Below, piece by piece: positions 6,641 through 11,868 of a stretch of 11,868 nt of DNA (its first letter is position 1; each line of letters begins with the position of its first letter). Position numbers and translations under genes: made by a program. Under the pieces are notes generated by a model that was not told the DNA's origin, did no database searches, and saw only the letters and a program-made list of their open reading frames with translations. Source of the DNA: Calditerrivibrio sp. (lineage in GTDB: Bacteria > Chrysiogenota > Deferribacteres > Deferribacterales > Calditerrivibrionaceae); assembly GCA_020217115.1 (NCBI GenBank), contig JAIWOA010000035.1, forward strand, positions 1-11,868, in the 5' to 3' direction.

Positions 6641-7640
6641 CTTCGTCCCTCTCTAATTTATTATATCCTATAGTTTCGAGGTCCATTCCAAGTCCTAACC
6701 CAAGTTCGTGGAGAACCTTTTTTATCTCCTCAAGGGATTTTCTACCAAAGTTTTTTGTTTTGAGCATATCATTATCTGTTTTACTACACAATTCAGCAAG
6801 AGTTTTGATTTCTGCATTTTTTAAGCAGTTATAAGCCCTCACAGATAATTCAAGTTCCTCTATACTCTTATCGAGCAGCTCCAATATTTGATCGTTTTTA
6901 ATTTCAGAATGATCACCGTATTCAGTGTTATCAGGTTCTTCAAAATTTATAAAAAGATCAAGATGATCTTTTAAAATTTTAGCAGCAAAACCTAAAGCAT
7001 TTTCAGGAGTTATTGAACCATCTGTTTCAACCTCAAGGATCAATTTATCATAGTCAGTACTCTGACCAACCCTTGCATTCTCTACTTTAAAGTTTGCCCT
7101 TTTAATTGGCGTAAATATAGCATCAACAGGAATAACATGAATATCGTTAAATTTACCCTTCATTTCCTCAGAAGGAACATAACCTGTCCCTCTCTCAACA
7201 AAAAACTCTATATTAAGCTCAGCATTTGGGTCAGTTATTGTTGCAATATACTGGTCAGGATTCAATACCTCCACAGTAGAATCACCTTCTATATCTTTGG
7301 CAGTAATTATACCCTCACCTTTTTTCTTAATATAAACTCTTTTCTGATCGTGACTATTGGAATTCAGCTCAAGAGCCTTTATATTAAGAATAATATCCAC
7401 AACATCATCAAGAACACCCGGAATTGTAGCATACTCATGGGTAATATCATTAATTTTTACAGCAACAACTGCTGTACCTTCTATTGTGGAAAGAAGTATC
7501 CTTCTTAAAGAGTTACCTATTGTAATACCAAATCCCCTTTCAAGAGGCTCAGCTACAAAAACACCAAATCTACTGTTATTATCAGGAGATGCTTCAAGCT
7601 TTTTAGGCTTTATCAAGCTTTTAAAGTTCATTAATATCAT
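6630..7640 (-). CDS. rpoA: DNA-directed RNA polymerase subunit alpha
   Basis: Alpha subunit (336 residues), which dimerises to nucleate RNA polymerase assembly and contacts promoter UP elements and activators. The N-terminal domain (about 1-232) includes ERGFGITIGNSLRRILLS (34-51), the dimerisation and beta-contact region. An acidic linker (about 233-248) leads to the C-terminal DNA-binding domain with SVRAYNCLK, where Arg268 and Asn271 match the UP-element-binding Arg265 and Asn268 of E. coli, and NFGRKSLEEIK. I chose ATG at 7640 because AGGAGG lies 7 bases upstream; TTG at 7643 is too close, and ATG at 7631 would give 16-base spacing. It starts 22 bases after rpsD and overlaps rplQ. Confidence 0.97.
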   Translation of the reverse strand: MILMNFKSLIKPKKLEASPDNNSRFGVFVAEPLERGFGITIGNSLRRILLSTIEGTAVVAVKINDITHEYATIPGVLDDVVDIILNIKALELNSNSHDQKRVYIKKKGEGIITAKDIEGDSTVEVLNPDQYIATITDPNAELNIEFFVERGTGYVPSEEMKGKFNDIHVIPVDAIFTPIKRANFKVENARVGQSTDYDKLILEVETDGSITPENALGFAAKILKDHLDLFINFEEPDNTEYGDHSEIKNDQILELLDKSIEELELSVRAYNCLKNAEIKTLAELCSKTDNDMLKTKNFGRKSLEEIKKVLHELGLGLGMDLETIGYNKLERDEDAS

Positions 7641-7647
7641 CAAATCT

Positions 7648-7653
7648 CCTCCT
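7648..7653 (-). promoter_or_regulatory. Ribosome binding site that decides the rpoA start
   Basis: AGGAGG lies 7 bases before the ATG at 7640. Three in-frame candidate starts lie within 13 bases (TTG 7643, ATG 7640, ATG 7631), and this spacing favours the middle one. Confidence 0.75.
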
Positions 7654-7662
7654 AAGAGTCTA

Positions 7663-8289
7663 TTATTTAGAGTAAAGCTCGACTATTAAGTGCTCCTGAA
7701 TATCATAATCGATATCACCTCTTTCTGGTAATCTGTTAACAGTAGCCTTAAAACTATCTTTATTTATTGTCATCCAGTCTGCAACTCCCCTACCATCTGA
7801 AGTTTCAAGGGATTCCTTAATTAAAACATTATCTCTACTTTTCTCTTTAAGCTCAATAACATCACCAACTTTTAAAATATATGAAGGGATATTAACCTTC
7901 CTTCCATTTACAGTAAAATGGTTATGTTTAACCAACTGTCTTGCCTGTGTCCTGCTGGAAGCAAAACCAGCCCTATAAACGGCATTATCAAGCCTGCACT
8001 CTAACTGTTGAAGTAAATTCTCACCAGTAATACCTTCCATTCTTGATGCCCTTTCGAAACACAATCTGAACTGTGTTTCAAGCATTCCGTATATTCTCTT
8101 AACTTTCTGCTTCTCCCTCAACTGAACACCATAGTCGCTCAATTTTTTTCTTAATTGACCATGCTGACCAGGGGGGTAACTTTTTTTCTCCAATGCACAT
8201 TTATCTTTATAACAACGCTCACCCTTAAGGTAAAGCTTCATACCTTCTCTTCTACAAAGCTTACATGATGCTTCTGTATATCTAGCCAA
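7663..8289 (-). CDS. rpsD: 30S ribosomal protein uS4, zinc-binding form, TTG start
   Basis: Small-subunit assembly protein of 208 residues that binds 16S rRNA early. Cys9, Cys12, Cys26 and Cys31 form the N-terminal four-cysteine zinc site of C+ uS4 proteins. SYPPGQHG, the YG..LREKQK region and the S4 RNA-binding domain (about 98-160, with [25 protein letters not shown]) follow. The start codon is TTG at 8289, with GGAGG six bases upstream; no in-frame ATG fits, since an ATG at 8302 runs into a stop after three codons. In many bacteria uS4 represses this operon by binding its leader, but I could not identify such a structure here. It lies 12 bases after rpsK. Confidence 0.97.
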   Translation of the reverse strand: MARYTEASCKLCRREGMKLYLKGERCYKDKCALEKKSYPPGQHGQLRKKLSDYGVQLREKQKVKRIYGMLETQFRLCFERASRMEGITGENLLQQLECRLDNAVYRAGFASSRTQARQLVKHNHFTVNGRKVNIPSYILKVGDVIELKEKSRDNVLIKESLETSDGRGVADWMTINKDSFKATVNRLPERGDIDYDIQEHLIVELYSK

Positions 8290-8295
8290 GTTAGA

Positions 8296-8300
8296 CCTCC
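8296..8300 (-). promoter_or_regulatory. Ribosome binding site supporting the TTG start of rpsD
   Basis: GGAGG is positioned six bases before TTG at 8289. It also lies inside a three-codon reading frame (ATG GAG GTC TAA, 8302-8291) whose ATG overlaps the rpsK stop as TAATG. Confidence 0.75.
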
Positions 8301-8301
8301 A

Positions 8302-8685
8302 TTAAACTCTTCTTTTCTTTCTAGGTCTACAACCATTGTGTGGAATTGGGGTTGTATCTCTAATCACGGTAATCTTTATGCCAAGGGACTGAATAGCCCT
8401 AACAGCACTTTCACGACCTGATCCTGGACCTTTAACATTAACCTCTACCTCTCTGACACCATAATCAACAGCTTTTTTAGCAGCAGATTCAGCTGCTATC
8501 TGAGCTGCATATGGAGTAGATTTTCTGGAGTTTTTAAACCCTTCAGTTCCACCAGCGGACCAACAAAGCACATTACCTGTCAGATCGGTAAAAGTAACTA
8601 TAGTATTATTAAAAGTGGAGTGTATATGAGCAACTCCCCTTGGAACAATTTTCTTTTCTTTCTTTTTTCTAACCTTAGCAGCCAT
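8302..8685 (-). CDS. rpsK: 30S ribosomal protein uS11
   Basis: Small-subunit platform protein of 127 residues. After a very basic N-terminus (residues 1-16) come [15 protein letters not shown], the WSAGG and KSTPYAAQ motifs and the invariant C-terminal [13 protein letters not shown], all hallmarks of uS11. The frame stays open further upstream to 8721, but AGGAGG four bases before the ATG at 8685 and the family N-terminus set the start there. The longer version would overlap rpsM. The gap to rpsM is 16 bases, and rpsD follows after 12 bases. Confidence 0.97.
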   Translation of the reverse strand: MAAKVRKKKEKKIVPRGVAHIHSTFNNTIVTFTDLTGNVLCWSAGGTEGFKNSRKSTPYAAQIAAESAAKKAVDYGVREVEVNVKGPGSGRESAVRAIQSLGIKITVIRDTTPIPHNGCRPRKKRRV

Positions 8686-8689
8686 TATA

Positions 8690-8695
8690 CCTCCT
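8690..8695 (-). promoter_or_regulatory. Ribosome binding site that decides the rpsK start
   Basis: AGGAGG four bases before the ATG at 8685 rules out the longer in-frame start at 8721, which would extend into rpsM and add residues foreign to uS11. Confidence 0.75.
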
Positions 8696-8701
8696 AGAGC
8701 C

Positions 8702-9070
8702 CTACTTTCTCTTAATTCCACGTTTACCAGCTAAACCTCTTCTGGTACGTGCATTACTACGGGTTTTCTGTCCTCTGACAGGCAAACCTGTTTTATGTCT
8801 TACTCCTCTATAGCAGTTTATCTCAATAAGCCTTTTTATGTTAAGGGAAATATCTTTTCTTAAATCACCCTCAACTTTGAGATTTTCATCGATATATTTT
8901 CTAATCGAAGAGATCTCCTGCTCTGTAAGATCTGCAACCTTTTTGTTACGATCAAGACCTATATCGTCAATTATTTTATTGGCGATATTACGACCTATAC
9001 CGTAAATATAAGTCAAACCAATTTCAATCTTCTTATTGTTAGGAATGTCCACACCAGCTACACGAGCCAC
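8702..9070 (-). CDS. rpsM: 30S ribosomal protein uS13, GTG start
   Basis: Small-subunit head protein of 122 residues that bridges to the large subunit and contacts P-site tRNA through its basic tail. [22 protein letters not shown], the helix-two-turn-helix with YGIGR, and the C-terminal [16 protein letters not shown] and [10 protein letters not shown] motifs are all present and complete. The start codon is GTG at 9070, with AGGAGG six bases upstream that overlaps the last base of the rpmJ stop codon. It is the fourth from the secY side of the small ribosomal genes and 11 bases after rpmJ. Confidence 0.97.
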   Translation of the reverse strand: MARVAGVDIPNNKKIEIGLTYIYGIGRNIANKIIDDIGLDRNKKVADLTEQEISSIRKYIDENLKVEGDLRKDISLNIKRLIEINCYRGVRHKTGLPVRGQKTRSNARTRRGLAGKRGIKRK

Positions 9071-9081
9071 AAATATCCTCC

Positions 9082-9195
9082 TTAACCCTGTCTTTGCTTA
9101 TGCTTGGGGTTATCACAAAGAATCCTTACTACCCCTTTTCTCTTAATTATCTTGCACTTATTGCAGATAGGTTTCACACTAGCTCTTACCTTCAT
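9082..9195 (-). CDS. rpmJ: 50S ribosomal protein bL36, zinc-binding form
   Basis: A 37-residue large-subunit protein beginning [15 protein letters not shown]. Cys11, Cys14, Cys27 and His32 make the zinc ribbon of the C+ form. GAGGTG lies five bases before the ATG at 9195, and the stop is at 9082-9084. It sits between infA (14 bases upstream) and rpsM (11 bases downstream), its standard place. The gene is easy to miss because of its length, but residues, ligands and context agree fully. Confidence 0.96.
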   Translation of the reverse strand: MKVRASVKPICNKCKIIKRKGVVRILCDNPKHKQRQG

Positions 9196-9209
9196 TTAAA
9201 CACCTCATT

Positions 9210-9431
9210 TTACTTGTGCCTGTAAGTAATACGGCCTTTTGAAAGATCATATGGAGACATCTCTACTGTAACCTTATCACCAGGAAGTATCCTTATAAAG
9301 TTCATTCTCATCTTCCCGGATAAATGACATAAAATTACATGTTTGTTCTCCAGCTCCACTTTAAACATAGCGTTGGGCAAAGCCTCGAGAACGATCCCTT
9401 CAAACTCAATTACATCATCTTTTTTCCCCAT
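9210..9431 (-). CDS. infA: Translation initiation factor IF-1
   Basis: A 73-residue single-domain OB-fold protein that binds the ribosomal A site during initiation and works with IF-2 and IF-3. The family core is nearly unchanged: [39 protein letters not shown] and the C-terminal [20 protein letters not shown] seven to eight bases upstream supports the ATG at 9431. The gene follows map by 9 bases and precedes rpmJ by 14, the usual spc-alpha junction order. Confidence 0.97.
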   Translation of the reverse strand: MGKKDDVIEFEGIVLEALPNAMFKVELENKHVILCHLSGKMRMNFIRILPGDKVTVEMSPYDLSKGRITYRHK

Positions 9432-9440
9432 ATGTGTCCT

Positions 9441-10184
9441 TTACATCGTTAATATTTCTGGTCCATTGCTGGTTATTGCTACAGTATTTTCATAGTGGGC
9501 TGCATATTTTCTATCCACAGTCACCACTGTCCAACCATCACTTAATACTGCAACATTCCAATCACCAACAACTACCATAGGTTCTATAGCCAAAACCATG
9601 CCAGCCCTAAGCCTTATGCCGCGGTTAGGTTTGCCAAAATTAGGAATTGTAGGCTCTTCATGAAGATTCCTACCTATACCATGACCAAAATAGTCACGAA
9701 TTACGTTGAAGCCATTTTTTTCTACATGGCTCTGTATAGCATGGGATATATCCTGTAGCCTATATTTATCACTGGCATACTTTATCCCTTCAAAAAAAGA
9801 TTCCTCAGTAACCTTCACAAGCTTTTTGAGGAGATTATCAACATCTCCAACACAAAAAGTGCGAGCGGCATCTCCGTGAAATCCATTTTTATAAGCACCA
9901 ACATCGATACTAACTATATCTCCATCCTTCAGCTTTTCTTCTGAAGGGATCCCATGTACAACAACTTCGTTCAGTGAGATACAACTCGACGCTGGGTAAC
10001 CCCTATACCCCTTAAAAGATGGTATAGCAGAACGGGAATTTATAATACTTTCTATAAAAATGTCAATACTTTTTGTAGAGACACCAGGTTTAATTTTTTC
10101 TTCAACTTTCTCCAAAACCTCTCTGACTACGTCACAAGCGGTTTTTAACTTTTCTATTTCATCTTTACTTTTTAATTCAACCAT
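9441..10184 (-). CDS. map: Type I methionine aminopeptidase
   Basis: Cytoplasmic metalloenzyme that removes the initiator Met from nascent proteins once deformylated. It has 247 residues, close to the compact bacterial type Ia length. The five metal ligands are Asp94, Asp105, His168, Glu201 and Glu232, in the motifs SIDVG, GDAART, GHGIGR, AIEPM and YENT. His77 (VVVHGIP) and His175 match the substrate-side histidines. No N-terminal zinc-finger extension is present. The ATG at 10184 shares one base with the adk stop (TAATG), so translation is probably coupled to adk. Confidence 0.97.
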   Translation of the reverse strand: MVELKSKDEIEKLKTACDVVREVLEKVEEKIKPGVSTKSIDIFIESIINSRSAIPSFKGYRGYPASSCISLNEVVVHGIPSEEKLKDGDIVSIDVGAYKNGFHGDAARTFCVGDVDNLLKKLVKVTEESFFEGIKYASDKYRLQDISHAIQSHVEKNGFNVIRDYFGHGIGRNLHEEPTIPNFGKPNRGIRLRAGMVLAIEPMVVVGDWNVAVLSDGWTVVTVDRKYAAHYENTVAITSNGPEILTM

Positions 10185-10831
10185 TAACCTAATATACCTT
10201 TAATCTGTCTGTATATATCATCCGTTTCACCAACACCATTCACAATGTGAAGTTTACCAGAATTCTTATAGTAATCCTTTAGAGCAGAAGTCTGATCATG
10301 GTATACATTTAATCTCTTTTGTATGGTTTCAGCCTTATCGTCATCTCTTTGATACAACTCACCACCACAATCGTCACAAATATTTTCAACTTTAGGTTTA
10401 TTATATTTAATATGGTATACTTTACCACATGACTTACATGTACGCCTGCCAGTTAACCTCTCCATGATTAATTGGTCATCAACCTCAAGACTTATAATGT
10501 GTGTAAGACTTATATTTAAATCATCCTTGAGCATGGCATCAAGGGAAACTGCCTGAGGAATTGTCCTTGGAAAACCATCAAGAATGAAACCATTTTTGCA
10601 ATCATCCTGCTTTAGTCTTTCCCTGACAATGCCAATAATAACATCATCTGGCACAAGTTTACCTTCATCCATATATTTTTTTGCAAGCTTACCAAGCTCA
10701 GTGCCATCTTTAACGGCACTCCTTAATATGTCACCTGTGGATATTTGAACAACTTTGTAATCATTGATAATATAAGCAGATTGAGTACCTTTACCTGCTC
10801 CTGGAGGCCCTAAAAAAACTAAATTTACCAT
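10184..10831 (-). CDS. adk: Adenylate kinase with zinc-binding lid
   Basis: Catalyses AMP + ATP to 2 ADP and sets cellular energy charge. The 215 residues form the long bacterial version. P-loop GPPGAGKGT is at 8-16, the AMP-binding region with STGDILR at 31-37, GFPRT at 86-90, and the LID domain at about 125-162 carries Cys132, Cys135, Cys152 and Cys155 in two CXXC pairs. That Cys4 set is the structural zinc site found in many Gram-positive and some thermophilic enzymes, absent from E. coli. RRT and the catalytic arginines (RLNVYHDQT region) follow. The ATG at 10831 overlaps the end of secY by 7 bases, with GGGGTGG upstream. Confidence 0.97.
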   Translation of the reverse strand: MVNLVFLGPPGAGKGTQSAYIINDYKVVQISTGDILRSAVKDGTELGKLAKKYMDEGKLVPDDVIIGIVRERLKQDDCKNGFILDGFPRTIPQAVSLDAMLKDDLNISLTHIISLEVDDQLIMERLTGRRTCKSCGKVYHIKYNKPKVENICDDCGGELYQRDDDKAETIQKRLNVYHDQTSALKDYYKNSGKLHIVNGVGETDDIYRQIKGILG

Positions 10832-11868
10832 GATCCACCCCTTGATTTTATTCTACCTTTAGATAGAAAACCATCGTAATTATGAGTTATTAGGTGAGAT
10901 TCTATCTTATTAACAACATCCATAGCAACACCAACAACTATCAATACTGATGTACCACCAAAATAGAAAGGAACATTGAACATATGAAGTATAAACTGTG
11001 GTAATATCGCAATTAAAGAGAGATAGATCGCACCAGCAAATGTTAACCTCGAAAGTGTAAAGTCTATAAAATCTGCAGTATTACTTCCGGGTCTTTTACC
11101 GGGGATAACTCCACCACTTCTCTGAATATTATCAGCTATATCTGTAGGATTGAATATTATTGATGTATAAAAATAACAGAAAAACACTATAAGTCCTGTA
11201 TAAAGTAAATAGTATAAAAAATGGCTTGGAGAAAGATAAAAACCTATCTGCTTTATAAAGGTATTACCTGAAAAAGATGATAATGTAGAAGGGAATGAAA
11301 TTATTGAAGCAGCAAAAATTATTGGGATAACACCAGATGTATTCATTTTTAAAGGCAAATAGGATGTTGCAACATTCCCTCTAATTCCAGCAGAACCTCT
11401 TTTTATATACTGAATGGGAATTCTTCTGCTTGCAGCTTCCACAAATACAATACCTGCTGTTACAGCCACAATAATTAATAGAATACCTATTAGAGTAATT
11501 ATCTGAAGTTCACCAGTCTGCATCAACCTGTAGGTATTCATTGAAGCTGTTGGGATGGCAGCCACAATACCTGCAAAAATTATCATTGACATACCATTTC
11601 CAATACCCTTTTCTGTAATTTTTTCACCTAACCACATTAAAAAAATCGTGCCAGCTGTCAATGTCAGAGCAGTTATTATCCTAAATCCAAAACCTGGGTA
11701 AAGAACAATTGAAGCACCAGTTGGAGATGTCATACCCTCAAGCCCTATTGCAATACCTGTACCCTGTACCATTGAAATGAGAACAGTTCCGTACCTTGTG
11801 TACCTTGTTATTTTGGCTCTACCATCTCCACCCTGCTTTTTAAGCTCAGCAAGGTATGGTGAAACAAC
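10825..11868 (-). CDS. secY: Preprotein translocase subunit SecY, partial (N-terminus outside window)
   Basis: Core channel subunit of the Sec translocon. The frame runs open to the window edge, giving 347 residues; full-length proteins have about 430-440, so roughly the first 85-90 (first helix, plug and part of helix 2) are missing. The visible part starts VVSPYLAELKKQGG, corresponding to the end of the second helix. It then shows about eight further membrane helices, the RRIPIQY loop and the GVIPGKRPG motif whose Arg contacts SecA and the ribosome. The tail ends in KGRIKSRGGSW. An internal ATG at 11772 exists but is not the start, because conserved SecY sequence continues upstream of it. 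adk overlaps its last bases, as expected in the spc operon. Confidence 0.97.
   Translation of the reverse strand, partial: VVSPYLAELKKQGGDGRAKITRYTRYGTVLISMVQGTGIAIGLEGMTSPTGASIVLYPGFGFRIITALTLTAGTIFLMWLGEKITEKGIGNGMSMIIFAGIVAAIPTASMNTYRLMQTGELQIITLIGILLIIVAVTAGIVFVEAASRRIPIQYIKRGSAGIRGNVATSYLPLKMNTSGVIPIIFAASIISFPSTLSSFSGNTFIKQIGFYLSPSHFLYYLLYTGLIVFFCYFYTSIIFNPTDIADNIQRSGGVIPGKRPGSNTADFIDFTLSRLTFAGAIYLSLIAILPQFILHMFNVPFYFGGTSVLIVVGVAMDVVNKIESHLITHNYDGFLSKGRIKSRGGSW

Noticed and set aside
7137..7689. Plus-strand open frames antisense to rpoA
   Set aside because: They mirror the highly conserved rpoA gene, have no recognisable domains, and arise from codon composition on the opposite strand.
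8686..8721. Longer start for rpsK
   Set aside because: It would place the rpsK ribosome binding site inside the gene and add residues not seen in uS11.
8696..9081. uS4-type autoregulatory pseudoknot ahead of rpsM
   Set aside because: The rpmJ-rpsM gap is only 11 bases, and I could not see a convincing leader structure by eye.
1..11868. tRNA, rRNA, CRISPR arrays, insertion sequences, attachment sites or origins
   Set aside because: Coding sequence is nearly continuous; the longest gene-free gap is about 56 bases, and no direct repeats, transposase frames or RNA gene signatures were seen.

Overview
The window is gene-dense, AT-rich bacterial DNA in which every supported gene lies on the minus strand. 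It is therefore best read from base 11868 down to base 1. The ribosomal, F0 and cytochrome proteins together suggest an anaerobic or microaerobic Gram-negative respirer. Their resemblance to Deferribacterota-type sequences (Deferribacter, Calditerrivibrio and relatives) is my impression only and could not be tested by a search.

Region 1 (11868 to about 6218) is the distal spc plus alpha ribosomal superoperon. In transcription order it holds secY (5' end outside the window), adk, map, infA, rpmJ, rpsM, rpsK, rpsD, rpoA and rplQ. It covers the protein translocon, nucleotide metabolism, N-terminal Met removal, translation initiation, ribosomal proteins and the RNA polymerase alpha subunit. Several starts are non-ATG (GTG for rpsM, TTG for rpsD) or need trimming to the Shine-Dalgarno-supported codon (rpoA, rpsK). 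rpmJ, only 37 codons, sits between rpsM and infA. The block ends in a strong intrinsic terminator at 6218-6240.

Region 2 (6212 to 1883) starts only five bases after the terminator's U-tract. It is a tightly packed run: class II aldolase-like protein, xylose-isomerase-like TIM-barrel protein, ABC-F ATPase, and hemL (glutamate-1-semialdehyde aminomutase, tetrapyrrole synthesis). Consecutive genes overlap by 4 bases (ATGA) or touch.

Region 3 (1886 to 283) continues the same chain with membrane-sector ATP synthase genes: atpZ, an atpI-like gene, atpB (subunit a) and atpE (subunit c). No F1 or b-subunit genes are next to them, so the ATP synthase genes are split in this genome. Subunit c carries an N-terminal signal-like extension and an unusual mixture of Na+-type and non-Na+-type ion-site residues.

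Region 4 (226 to 1) follows a perfect 8-bp hairpin and holds the start of a membrane-anchored multiheme cytochrome of the NapC/NirT/NrfH type, cut by the window edge.

Most of the window is conserved housekeeping DNA. I do not see a mobile element, CRISPR array, RNA gene, or clear new defence or biosynthetic system. The points most worth a second look are the uncharacterised aldolase/TIM-barrel pair behind a terminator that almost touches its start codon, the ion-site residues and leader of subunit c, and the unbroken overlap chain linking sugar-type enzymes, a ribosome-associated ATPase, heme synthesis and F0.
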